Below, in pieces: positions 17,210 to 25,697 of a stretch of DNA of 64,000 nt. The DNA comes from Sphingomonas naphthae (GTDB taxonomy: Bacteria; Pseudomonadota; Alphaproteobacteria; Sphingomonadales; Sphingomonadaceae), in the NCBI RefSeq assembly GCF_028607085.1, contig NZ_CP117413.1, positions 1 through 64,000 of the forward strand. Reading direction: 5' to 3'. How positions within the stretch are numbered: the first letter of the stretch is position 1; every line of letters starts with the position of its first letter. The position numbers and the translations under genes are program-made. The notes below the pieces were generated by a model. That model was given only the letters and a program-made list of their open reading frames with translations. It was not told the DNA's origin and did not search any database.

Positions 17210-20200
17210 GCATCGACATGAAGGGCATGAACCTGTCCCGCTGGGCGCTCACCCATCAGCAGATGGTCGGCTTCCTGCTTGTGCTGGCGGCCGTTGCGGG
17301 CCTGTTTTCCTACATGGCGCTGGGGCGCAAGGAAGACCCCGAATTCACCGTCAAGACGATGATGATTACCGTCGGCTGGCCCGGCGCGACGGCGCAGCAG
17401 ATGTCGCAACAGGTGATCAAGCCGCTCGAGACGGTGTTGACCGAGAATATCGCCGAGATCGATTATGTGAAGAGCAAGGCCCGACCGGGCCAGGCGACGC
17501 TCAACATCACGCTCATATCGACGGTCAAGAGCAGCGCCGTCCCCGATATCTGGTATCGCATCCGCAAGACCGTGACCGACAATCGCGCAGACCTGCCCGA
17601 CGGGGTCGTCGGACCGGCCTTCAATGACGAATTCGGCACGACCTACGGCAATATCTATGCCGTCACGGGCGACGGCTTTTCCTATCCGGTGCTCAAACGC
17701 TATGCCGAGACGCTGCGGGACCGTATCCAGGCGCTGCCCGATGTCGCCAAGACGCAGATCATCGGCGCGCAGGATGAAGCTATCTATGTCACCTATGACA
17801 GTGCGCGTCTCGCCATGTCGGGCATTTCTGCGCAGGCGATAGCCGACGCGCTCGACACGACCAACGCGGTCGCTGCATCAGGGATCGTAGAGGCCGGCGC
17901 GGAACGTGTGCGGATGCAGGTGACGGGCGATTTCGCATCGGTGGAGGCCATTGCCGCAACGCCGATCGTCGCCAATGGCAAGAGCGTTCGGCTCGACGCC
18001 ATAGCCAGGGTCGAACGCAAGCCGGTCGATCCTGCGACGTTCAGGATGCGTTTTGGAGCGAAGGATGCGGTCGGTGTGGGCATCAGCCTGCGGTCGGACG
18101 GTGACGTTGCGCGTCTCGGCGAGGATCTGAAGCGCACGATCGCTGCCCTCCAGTCCGAAATGCCGGTCGGCGTGGGCATTCATACCGTGTCCGACCAGAC
18201 CCATGTTGTCGACGAATCCGTCGGCGAATTCACGACATCGCTGATCGAGGCGATCGTCATCGTGCTGGCGGTGAATTTCCTGTCGCTGGGCTGGCGGCCG
18301 GGCATCGTGGTGGCGCTGTGCATCCCGCTGGTGCTGGCGATGACGTTCCTGTGCATGTTGTATATGGGCATCGACCTTCAGCGCATTTCGCTGGGCGCAC
18401 TCATCATTGCGCTGGGTCTGCTGGTTGATGACGCGATCATCGTGGTCGAGGCGGTGGCGACGCATCTGGAGGCGGGATGGACCCGGACGCGGGCGGCCGT
18501 CAGCGCCTATAGCGTGACCGCGGTGCCGATGCTGGTCGGCACGCTCATCACCGTCGCCGGTTTCCTGCCGATCGCCATGTCGAAGGCGACAGCCAGCGAA
18601 TATGTGATCTCGCTGTTTCAGGTGATCGCCATTTCGCTGGTCCTGTCGTGGATCGTCGCGGTCATTTTCACGCCGTTCATCGCCTATCATCTGCTGCCCC
18701 AGCGCGCGGATGCGCGTGACGACGCGGGAGAGCCCGAAGAACAATATGAAGGCCGCTTCTACGGCTGGTTCCGGCGCGTGCTCGACCGCTGCCTCGACCG
18801 GCGCAAGACGGTGGTGGCGGTCGCGCTCGCCATGTTCGTGGGGTCGATGCTGCTGTTCCAGATCGGCGTGCCCCGTCAATTCTTTCCCGCGTCCGACCGA
18901 CCCGAACTGGTGATCGACCTTCAGCTGTCGCAAAATGCAAGCTTCGCCCAGACGCAGGCGGTTGCCGCCCGCATGGAAAAGCTGCTGGCGTGCGATGACC
19001 GGGTGACGTCCACCACTGCCTATGTCGGTGGCGGGTCGCCGCGCTTCTACCTGCCGCTCAATGTCCAGACGCCCGATATCACGCTGGCCGAACTCGTGCT
19101 CCAGACCAGGGATGAGGAGGCGCGCGAAGGCGTGATCGCCAGCATCCAGAGCCTGTTCGCCACGCATTTCCCCGAAGCGCGCGGCCGTGTCAGCCGTCTG
19201 GAAAATGGCCCGTCGGTCGGCCAGCCCGTGCAGTATCGTGTGGCGGGACCGGACCTTGCGCAGATCATGCCGGTCGCGAAGAAGCTGGAGGAATTGATCC
19301 GTGCGGACAGTCACGCGCGCGACGTGAACAGCGATCTGGGCGAACCGCTCAAGGCCATTCGGGTCGACCTGGATCAGGATAAGGTTCGCGCGCTCGGCCT
19401 GTCGACGCAGGCGGTGCAGCAATCGTTGCAGGCGGCGATTGGCGGGGCGGGTACCACCAGCTTTCGGGATCGCGATCTGGCCCTCGACGTGGTGCTTCGC
19501 CTGAGCGCGGCTGAGCGGACCGACCTTGGCCGCATCGCCAACCTGCCGATATCGACGCCCAATGGCGCGGTGCCGCTGGCCCAGCTTGGCCATGTATCGG
19601 CGGGCAGCGAACCGGCCGTGATCTACCAGCGCAACCGTCAGCCGACCATCACCATCTCCGCCGATGTCGAAGGCGAGCAGGCAAGCGACCTGACGAAGCG
19701 GATCGAACCACAGATCGCGGCGCTGCGCCGCGATCTTCCGTCCGGCGCCTCCATCGTCAAGGGCGGGTCGGAAGAACAGAGCAGCATCAACCAGAAGGCG
19801 ACCATGGCCGCCGTGCCCTTCGCCATCTTCGTGATCGTCATCCTGCTGATGCTCCAGCTCCAGAATGTGAAGCGGATGCTGGTGGTGCTGGCGACCGGGC
19901 CGCTGGCGCTGATCGGCGTGGCGCTCATCATGGCCCTGTTCCGCATCCCCTTCGGCTTCGTCGCCATGCTGGGATCGCTGGCGCTGTTCGGCATGGTGCT
20001 GCGCAATTCGGTCATCCTGATCGCGCAGATCGACACCTTGTCGGGCCATGGCCTGGCGATGCGGGAGGCCGTGCGCGAAGCCGCCGTCCATCGTCTGCGC
20101 CCGATCCTGCTGACCGCGCTCGCCGCCATCCTCGCCATGATCCCGCTCACCCGGTCGACCTTCTGGGGGCCGATGGCTTGGGCGATCATGGGCGGCCTGA

Positions 20201-20301
20201 TGGTCGCCACTATCCTTACCCTCATCGTCCTGCCCGCGCTCTACGAGCTGGTCTTCGACCGCCCGCAGCATCGCGCCGACAGCCAGGAGATTTCCGCATG
20301 A
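17206..20301 (+). CDS. RND efflux pump, inner-membrane permease
   Basis: The 1031-residue protein is typical in length for HAE1-type pumps. The first membrane helix is at about residues 17-35. Two large periplasmic loops, and helices 2-6 and 8-12, show the expected duplication. The proton-relay Asp pair is in GLLVDDAIIVVEAV (helix 4). MLGSLALFGMVLRNSVILIAQ and the closing TFWGPMAWAIMGGL segment are typical of the C-terminal half. It is coupled by 4-base overlaps to the adaptor and to the outer-membrane protein. It likely exports drugs, dyes or solvents; substrate cannot be read from sequence. Confidence 0.92.
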   Translation: MSIDMKGMNLSRWALTHQQMVGFLLVLAAVAGLFSYMALGRKEDPEFTVKTMMITVGWPGATAQQMSQQVIKPLETVLTENIAEIDYVKSKARPGQATLNITLISTVKSSAVPDIWYRIRKTVTDNRADLPDGVVGPAFNDEFGTTYGNIYAVTGDGFSYPVLKRYAETLRDRIQALPDVAKTQIIGAQDEAIYVTYDSARLAMSGISAQAIADALDTTNAVAASGIVEAGAERVRMQVTGDFASVEAIAATPIVANGKSVRLDAIARVERKPVDPATFRMRFGAKDAVGVGISLRSDGDVARLGEDLKRTIAALQSEMPVGVGIHTVSDQTHVVDESVGEFTTSLIEAIVIVLAVNFLSLGWRPGIVVALCIPLVLAMTFLCMLYMGIDLQRISLGALIIALGLLVDDAIIVVEAVATHLEAGWTRTRAAVSAYSVTAVPMLVGTLITVAGFLPIAMSKATASEYVISLFQVIAISLVLSWIVAVIFTPFIAYHLLPQRADARDDAGEPEEQYEGRFYGWFRRVLDRCLDRRKTVVAVALAMFVGSMLLFQIGVPRQFFPASDRPELVIDLQLSQNASFAQTQAVAARMEKLLACDDRVTSTTAYVGGGSPRFYLPLNVQTPDITLAELVLQTRDEEAREGVIASIQSLFATHFPEARGRVSRLENGPSVGQPVQYRVAGPDLAQIMPVAKKLEELIRADSHARDVNSDLGEPLKAIRVDLDQDKVRALGLSTQAVQQSLQAAIGGAGTTSFRDRDLALDVVLRLSAAERTDLGRIANLPISTPNGAVPLAQLGHVSAGSEPAVIYQRNRQPTITISADVEGEQASDLTKRIEPQIAALRRDLPSGASIVKGGSEEQSSINQKATMAAVPFAIFVIVILLMLQLQNVKRMLVVLATGPLALIGVALIMALFRIPFGFVAMLGSLALFGMVLRNSVILIAQIDTLSGHGLAMREAVREAAVHRLRPILLTALAAILAMIPLTRSTFWGPMAWAIMGGLMVATILTLIVLPALYELVFDRPQHRADSQEISA

Positions 20302-21632
20302 AACGCCTTTTCCTCTGTACCGCAGCGGCCATGCTCGCGCCGCCCGCCCATGCGACCGACCTCATGGAAGCATGGCAAGCAGCGGCGGCGCATGATCCCG
20401 ATCATCTGGGCGCGCAGGCTGAGCGCGACGCGGGGCAGGAGGCCGCCGTTCAGGCGCGGGCGCTCAAGCGGCCCAGCGTACAGCTTCAGGGCGGATACCA
20501 ATATAATGTCACAGAAACCAACGCCCGTTTCCCGGAAGAACTGGACCCGGTCTTTACCGGAAGCCGATCGAGCGGCCGGGCGACCGTTGGCGTGCAGGCG
20601 GTTCAGCCTTTGTATGATGCATCTAAACATGCACAGTCGATCCAGCTGCGCGAAAAGGCGGCAGGCGCCGATGTGCAGTTTGCCGGCGAGCAGCAGCAAC
20701 TCATCCTTCGTGTATCGCAGGCCTATTTCAAGGTGCTGGCGGCCGAGGACAGGCTAAGCTCCTATCAGGCGCAGGTCGATGCGGCGGAACAGCAACGCCG
20801 CGGCGCGCAGGCGCGTTTCGATGCCGGGCGCGCGCGCATCACTGACGTGCGCGAGGCGGAGGCCCGCCGCGACGCGAGTGAAGCACAGCGCATCGGCGCC
20901 GAGGCCGAGTTGGCCTATGCCCGTGCCGATTTTTCCGAACTGACGGGCTTGCCGGCGGAAGGGTTGGACCGACCCGCCGGGAATTTCGCCGCGCCGTTGC
21001 CGCTCGTGACGCTGGAAGCATCCATCGAGCAGGCGGAGCGTCAGTCGCCGCTGGTGAAGGCGGCCGAGCATCAGGCAAAGGCCGCAGGAGCCGATATCGA
21101 CCGCTACGGCCTTGCGGGACGCCCCGTCGTCGAAGGCGTCGCCGGTTATCAGGGCCAGTATCGGCTGGGCGGGGAAGGGGGCAATGGCATCATTCCCGAC
21201 CGCATCCAGTCGGCGTCGGCCGGGCTGCGTATCACCATTCCGCTCTATGCCGGTGGGGCGATTCAGTCGAAGGAACGGGAAGCCCGCGCCAACGCCGTCA
21301 AGGCCGAGCGCGCCCTGGATGCCGCGCGGCGGGATGCTCGTCTTCAGGCGCAGCAGGCCTGGCATGCCGTATCGACCGGCGCGCGCCGCATAGCTGCCCT
21401 GAACACCGCAAACCGGTCGGCCGGCTTGCAGCAGGATGCGGCCAATACCGGGCGAGAGGTCGGCATCCGCACGCAGGATGATGTCCTGAATGCGCAGAGC
21501 CAGAGCTTTTCGACCGACCGCGACCGGCGTCAGGCCATATATGATTATATGACGGCCCGGCTCCAGCTCGCTGCCGCGACTGGCGATCTGGGCGATGAGA
21601 CGCTGGCCGGAGTGAATGCGCTGATGAAATGA
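20298..21632 (+). CDS. TolC-family outer-membrane channel protein
   Basis: The 444-residue protein has a signal peptide (1-20, PPAHA then TD). Paired helical repeats follow (DLMEAWQAAAAHDPDHLGAQAERDA; VSQAYFKVLAAEDRLSSYQAQVDA; TREVGIRTQDDVLNAQ) and beta segments (LQGGYQYNVTE, AGLRITIPLYAGG), the TolC/OEP layout. It is the third gene of the efflux operon and its start overlaps the pump stop. It resembles type I secretion channels, but the RND neighbours make efflux more likely. Confidence 0.9.
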   Translation: MKRLFLCTAAAMLAPPAHATDLMEAWQAAAAHDPDHLGAQAERDAGQEAAVQARALKRPSVQLQGGYQYNVTETNARFPEELDPVFTGSRSSGRATVGVQAVQPLYDASKHAQSIQLREKAAGADVQFAGEQQQLILRVSQAYFKVLAAEDRLSSYQAQVDAAEQQRRGAQARFDAGRARITDVREAEARRDASEAQRIGAEAELAYARADFSELTGLPAEGLDRPAGNFAAPLPLVTLEASIEQAERQSPLVKAAEHQAKAAGADIDRYGLAGRPVVEGVAGYQGQYRLGGEGGNGIIPDRIQSASAGLRITIPLYAGGAIQSKEREARANAVKAERALDAARRDARLQAQQAWHAVSTGARRIAALNTANRSAGLQQDAANTGREVGIRTQDDVLNAQSQSFSTDRDRRQAIYDYMTARLQLAAATGDLGDETLAGVNALMK

Positions 21633-21646
21633 TCGCCGCCTGACGA

Positions 21647-22066
21647 TCAGGCGGCGATCAGGCCGGTCGAAGCGACGGCACGCTTCACCGGCTCGCCGCT
21701 GTCGATGTTAAAGGCCATGTCTATCATGATGTGCAGCGACCTGATGGCATGGCGGAAAGCGCTCGCCAGCGCGACGCTGCATTCGTGGACCAATTGGCGC
21801 TCGCGCCCTTCGATCATGTCGAGCAGTCGCCATTCATCCTCCGACAGGGCCAGGCCGGTACCGCAGCGAAACGGATGCCCCAGTACGAGTTCGGATAGCC
21901 TCATCAGGCTGTCGCAGGCGGGGGCCAGCTGTCCGCAGCCATGGCGGGCGAGCTTGCGGTAGAGATGCGGCTGGGCAGGGATGTGCAGGTGCCGCGCCCG
22001 ACGCCACTGACGGGCGGCGGTCAGCACCAGCTGCTGTTGAATGCTGAAGGAAAATGTCGCAGCCAT
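21647..22066 (-). CDS. Hypothetical protein (139 aa)
   Basis: A histidine- and arginine-rich soluble protein of mostly helical character, with QWRRARHLHIP and the aromatic LALSEDEWRLLDMIEGRERQLVHECS in the middle. AAAGGA precedes ATG 22066. It runs convergently to the efflux operon, with 14 bases between the stops. It is the last gene of a minus-strand group. I recognise no family; gene reality is supported by codon use and spacing. Confidence 0.55.
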   Translation of the reverse strand: MAATFSFSIQQQLVLTAARQWRRARHLHIPAQPHLYRKLARHGCGQLAPACDSLMRLSELVLGHPFRCGTGLALSEDEWRLLDMIEGRERQLVHECSVALASAFRHAIRSLHIMIDMAFNIDSGEPVKRAVASTGLIAA

Positions 22067-22242
22067 GGGCTGTCCTTTCGGGGCAAGATCATCTTATCGG
22101 GGCATGTGGGTCACGCGCTGTATGGTGTGTGCCGCACTGGAGCCCGACCATCGGATCGAAAATCGATAGCGGCATGGCGGCATGAGCAGTGCGATGTGGT
22201 GGCTGCGCTTGTGTCCGATGAGATGCAGTAACGGGAAATAGC

Positions 22243-22548
22243 TCATTGGCAGCGCATCTCCGTTTCCGCGGCCAGGGGATTGACCTGATGCTGGCTCAGA
22301 AATTGATAAAGGCCGCAAAGCAGCGCCTGTGCGGTCGGAATCGGCATGCCGATCCGGCCGACGATGACACGTTCCAGGCTGGGATCGGGGCGGCCATGGT
22401 CGGCCCTTGGATTTTCCAGCGTGACCGTTACGATGCCGTTGAGCAGTGACAGGCCAGTCAGGCCGCCAGCCAATATTTCCGGTGCGAACATATTGTCGAC
22501 CAGCGGAATTTCGGGAAGCGGCGGCTGGATGGGGGGATGCATCTTCAT
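22243..22548 (-). CDS. Hypothetical protein (101 aa)
   Basis: A small proline-rich protein beginning MKMHPPIQPPLPEIP. A folded part follows (GLSLLNGIVTVTLENPRADHG, then ERVIVGRIGMPIPTAQALLCGLYQFL). The second part resembles short conserved hypotheticals in proteobacteria that share an ERVIVGR...MP core with a late helix; I cannot name the family. A weak ribosome site (AAGG) lies 11 bases upstream of ATG 22548. Confidence 0.55.
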   Translation of the reverse strand: MKMHPPIQPPLPEIPLVDNMFAPEILAGGLTGLSLLNGIVTVTLENPRADHGRPDPSLERVIVGRIGMPIPTAQALLCGLYQFLSQHQVNPLAAETEMRCQ

Positions 22549-22579
22549 TGCGGGAACCTTGCTGGCAAGAGGGGGAGGG

Positions 22580-23245
22580 TCAGCCCTTGTCGGATGGCCA
22601 GGGCCAGCCGGACGCGCGGTAAAATTGCCGCGTTTGCTTGACGATGAGAGCAGCGGATCGCTTGGCGCCTCTGTGCAGCCCGCTGCGGCTTCCCATCAGC
22701 AGGCCGACGCCACCACCGATGGCAAGGCGCGACAATTCGCCGGTGGCGGCCGCCACAGCGCCCGGCACGATCAGGCCGGGCTTGCGCCCATCCTTGGCGG
22801 TGGCGGAAAAGGACATGGCCGGGCCGGCTTGTCCGGCGATGTCGAACGAGGCTTTGGTGAGCAGGGCTGATCGACCCGCGCCGAAGCCGATCAGTAACCG
22901 TTCGGCACTGTTGCCGGGATCGGCCCGGACGATCTGGACTCTTACCGTGGCTCCGCCGGGAGAGGGCTGCCCGTCCGTCGTGACGGAGGCGGGGAGGCCA
23001 GCCTTGCGATAGGCCTTGACGAGTTCGGCCAGCAGACGATGTGCGGCCCTGCCCGCATCGGGATCGGACCGGATGTCCGGCGCCAGCGTCACCCGCACCC
23101 CAATGGCGCCGGGTATCTGCTGCGACCGCGCGGGCGCCATGCTGAGGTCATGGACGGCTGTGCCGGCGCACGCTGGCAACAACAGCAGGGCGCCGACCAG
23201 CGGTATCGCCGCTGCGCGCATCCGGCCGCTTCCCGCCATGGTCAT
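22580..23245 (-). CDS. DUF4410-like lipoprotein
   Basis: The 221-residue protein has a hydrophobic leader and lipobox LLLPACAG (cysteine near residue 26). A domain follows with IGVRVTLAPDIRSDPDAGRAAHRLLAELVKAYRKAGLPAS, VRVQIVRADPGNSAERLLIGFGAGRSAL and a glycine-rich helix. This order resembles DUF4410 lipoproteins. The start overlaps the stop of the upstream gene (ATGA). Envelope location is predicted; function unknown. Confidence 0.65.
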   Translation of the reverse strand: MTMAGSGRMRAAAIPLVGALLLLPACAGTAVHDLSMAPARSQQIPGAIGVRVTLAPDIRSDPDAGRAAHRLLAELVKAYRKAGLPASVTTDGQPSPGGATVRVQIVRADPGNSAERLLIGFGAGRSALLTKASFDIAGQAGPAMSFSATAKDGRKPGLIVPGAVAAATGELSRLAIGGGVGLLMGSRSGLHRGAKRSAALIVKQTRQFYRASGWPWPSDKG

Positions 23246-24084
23246 TCGCCGCCACCTTCGCCGGCAAGGTCGACAGGCAATGCCTGGACGCCGGGCGCGT
23301 CCGCCCTTGCCGCCGCGGGCACGGGCGCAGGCACGCCGATGCCCGAGCGCGTCAGGCGAAATCCGAAGGCATAGACCCTGCCGTCAAAGGCGACATTGAC
23401 CCTGATATCTGCCGGATGGCCGGCGTCCCGATCGATCGGCAGGATGACCATGCCACCAAAGCTGCTGCCGGGGTCGATCGTGGTCGTCTGTAAAATCTCG
23501 GTTCCCAACTGGTCCAGCGTGTAGTCGAGCTTTCGGTCGATGCCGCCGATTACCATCGCGCCGCCTGCGACCGCGGCCGTCGCGCCGATCACGCCGGGCG
23601 TATCGTCCTGCCAGTGAATGGCCTGGGTGAAGCCGCCGCGCGGGCCACGGACATGGCGATAATAGCTGCCCTGGTTCGATGCGGTGGATGCGACGCCTGC
23701 CAGCACGCCGGCGAACAGCGCAGTACCGATCTTCGCCTGACGTGCCTTCCGCTCGGCTGCTTCCGCCAGTTGCGCATAGGTGGGAACGGGTGTTGGAATG
23801 CCGTTCACGACAGCGGTGATATTTTCCATCCCCAGATTGGCGGGGCGGCCGTCATGGTTGAAGATGGCAATGGAAAAGGCGGCGCGTCCGTCTTCCACCG
23901 GCAGGGGCCGAATTTCGACGGTAGCCGTCGGTGATTTCAGGGAAATGGTCGCGCTGCCATGCTGATAGCGCGCCGTTTCCGCGCCAATCTGCTGTGGATA
24001 GAGCGTCATGGCCGGGGCAGCATTGGCGATAGTCGACACGCTGGCGAGCAATGCGGTCGCGACCGCGATCGGATAATGGTTCAT
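23242..24084 (-). CDS. Exported hypothetical protein (280 aa)
   Basis: The signal peptide is residues 1-22 (ALLASVSTIANA). The mature part has beta-rich segments, a hydrophobic glycine-rich stretch (IGTALFAGVLAGVAS) and a second glycine/alanine run (VIGATAAVAGGAMVIGGI). ATG 24084 is chosen because AAAGG lies 9 bases upstream and the signal peptide follows at once; a longer reading frame to 24264 has no export signal. It is coupled to the lipoprotein gene downstream. A strong hairpin lies just upstream of the start. Function unknown. Confidence 0.65.
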   Translation of the reverse strand: MNHYPIAVATALLASVSTIANAAPAMTLYPQQIGAETARYQHGSATISLKSPTATVEIRPLPVEDGRAAFSIAIFNHDGRPANLGMENITAVVNGIPTPVPTYAQLAEAAERKARQAKIGTALFAGVLAGVASTASNQGSYYRHVRGPRGGFTQAIHWQDDTPGVIGATAAVAGGAMVIGGIDRKLDYTLDQLGTEILQTTTIDPGSSFGGMVILPIDRDAGHPADIRVNVAFDGRVYAFGFRLTRSGIGVPAPVPAAARADAPGVQALPVDLAGEGGGE

Positions 24085-24106
24085 GGTGAAGCCTTTCGAA
24101 CAAGAA

Positions 24107-24146
24107 GACGCGGTGCGGATCCGGGGGCGAGGATCCGCACCGCGTC
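24107..24146. repeat. Perfect 16-bp inverted repeat in the leader of the exported-protein gene
   Basis: Arms 24107-24122 and 24131-24146 are exact complements, with an 8-base GGGGGCGA loop. It sits 23 bases upstream of ATG 24084, so it would fold in the 5' untranslated RNA of that gene or serve as an operator. There is no T-run, so a simple terminator is unlikely. Confidence 0.65.
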
Positions 24147-24497
24147 GGCGCTGGCCGTCCAGGGGGAGGAGCAAGGGACAACGGCCAGCGCAAAGGGGAA
24201 ATTGCGGTATGCAATCAAGGGGACGGATCTGGCCGCAGGATGATCCGTGTCCAGCATCGCTCATCCTGCCGCATAACCGCCTCCTTGATGTCTGAGGCTG
24301 TTATCGGCTCGTCAGGCAACAGGAGTTGGCGACGATTGTAAATCTTTGTGACGCCCGGTCGGCTTTGGTGATGCGCAGGGTGCTGGCCGAGTTGGGTATC
24401 GCCATCTCGGTTGGGATCTTGATGGCACTTCAGATGGCAGGCGAGATCGTTGACGGGGAGTCCATGTTCGACTTACCGCACGCAGTGGACATCGTTG

Positions 24498-24653
24498 TCA
24501 TGCTGGGAGGGCAGGGGTGCGCGTGCCGTCCGCGTCGACGACCGTGACATAGAACTGAGTGATCCAGGTGAACCGGTCGTTCCAGTTGCCCTTTAAAAGC
24601 AGAACCTCATTGCCGCTGCTCGCCGCATCGAAGGTGCTGGCGACCCGGAACAT
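24498..24653 (-). CDS. Possible small open reading frame (51 aa), perhaps a gene remnant
   Basis: It begins MFRVASTFDAASSGNEVLL and ends ADGTRTPALPA. Codon choice is protein-like (WNDRFTWITQFYVTVVD), but there is no clear ribosome site and no recognised family. It may be the end of a lost gene in this otherwise empty stretch. Confidence 0.3.
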   Translation of the reverse strand: MFRVASTFDAASSGNEVLLLKGNWNDRFTWITQFYVTVVDADGTRTPALPA

Positions 24654-24904
24654 TCAATGTGCGACCGTGACGGTCAATCCGTGGCAGAGAAGCCCTTGCT
24701 TCAGGCGCAGGGACATATCTTCGATTTCACGATCCATCGATGGCGGCGGCCTTTTCTTGCCGATCATCTAGTAACAGTCTGAGTTGAGGCAATCATCTTG
24801 GTGAAGGTCGACCCTGGAGAGCTGCACCGGATCCTCCATCGCGACGCATCGATCAAACGCCATACCGGTGTCGCAGCGATTGTAATCCCTTGCTGGGCGG
24901 CCAC

Positions 24905-24993
24905 GAAGGTTCGCAACGAGCAAACGGCAGGTTCCGAAATAAGCTGCCGTTAGAAGCCCGAGCGGTGAACGACGCATTTTGGTCGGTTGCCGA
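24905..24993 (+). repeat. Dispersed repeat, copy 2
   Basis: Direct-orientation relative of 12179-12266. Conserved blocks are AACGAGCAAACGGCAGG, GCTGCCGTT and GAACGACGCATT. Similar short repeats are common in sphingomonad genomes, so it may be a genomic repeat and not part of the element's machinery. Confidence 0.6.
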
Positions 24994-25328
24994 CTCCGAA
25001 CGACCGTCAGCTATCCACGCATCCCGGCTCCGAACCGGACAGTCGCCTACCGGCCAATCGCGGTCATTTACATGCGAGATACCCATTCAAGCTGCTGGTC
25101 GCAGGCGGGCCGTTGATTGAGGGAATTCTTCGTCGAGTGATGGGCCCAACCAAAATCCATCAAGCGTTGTGCAGGGGAGGATCAGTGCTGCGCAAGCGGG
25201 GAGGGTTTTACACTGAACCTGCCTTCAATGCGTAGCCCGCCCGTGGCGGTCTCGCGTCGCCATGTAGCGTAGAGCGAATTGAGCGTGCAACGTGGCGTCG
25301 ATTGTAATGTCCTCAGGACTTGCTCGCA

Positions 25329-25697
25329 TCATGAGTCGGCCGGCCGTGGTTTTGGCAGCATTGAGCGCAATTGCCGGAGTTCCGCGTCTTTGGCTTCCAA
25401 CGCAGCCTCCAGCATGATGATACGATTGAGCAACTGGTTGATCACGTTTCGCAGCTCGGCCTTGCCGCTCGTGCTTTGTGGTTTAGCCTTCGGCGGCTTC
25501 GGAGCTTCATCGAACAAAGCGAGAAGTTTGGAGCATCGATAGGCCGTCGCTCGACTGACCCCCGCCTCGCGCGCAACATTGGTTATGCTCAGCTTGCCAT
25601 TCGTCGCGGTGCCTTTGCCGTCGCGCAAGCGGTTATAGGCGTCAAGCAGCGCGACGGTGGCTTGCGATTTCCGGGGAGGGTTCGCTTTCGTCGTCAT
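25329..25697 (-). CDS. DUF6262/TnpC-like accessory protein of the recombinase operon
   Basis: The 122-residue protein has a helix-turn-helix (SITNVAREAGVSRATAYR, about residues 38-55) and a C-terminal coiled coil (LRNVINQLLNRIIMLEAALEAKDAELRQLRSML). This is the layout of TnpC of Tn554 and DUF6262 proteins that accompany paired recombinases. The start overlaps the recombinase stop by 4 bases. TnpC of Tn554 is about the same length and influences orientation and efficiency of transposition; the same role is inferred here. Confidence 0.75.
   Translation of the reverse strand: MTTKANPPRKSQATVALLDAYNRLRDGKGTATNGKLSITNVAREAGVSRATAYRCSKLLALFDEAPKPPKAKPQSTSGKAELRNVINQLLNRIIMLEAALEAKDAELRQLRSMLPKPRPADS

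Larger units (their letters stand above)
24085..25328. other. Long mostly non-coding stretch
   Basis: About 1.2 kb with only one weak small reading frame (24498-24653, minus). It holds a 16-bp-arm hairpin at 24107-24146 and the second copy of the dispersed repeat at 24905-24993. Base composition is lower in GC than the neighbours around 24300-24850. It is probably a junction between the efflux cargo and the recombinase operon, with gene remnants that I cannot identify. Confidence 0.55.

Noticed and set aside
17878-20271. A 797-codon minus-strand frame over the RND pump gene
   Set aside because: An open antisense frame caused by high GC; the product is histidine-, arginine- and aspartate-rich with no motif.
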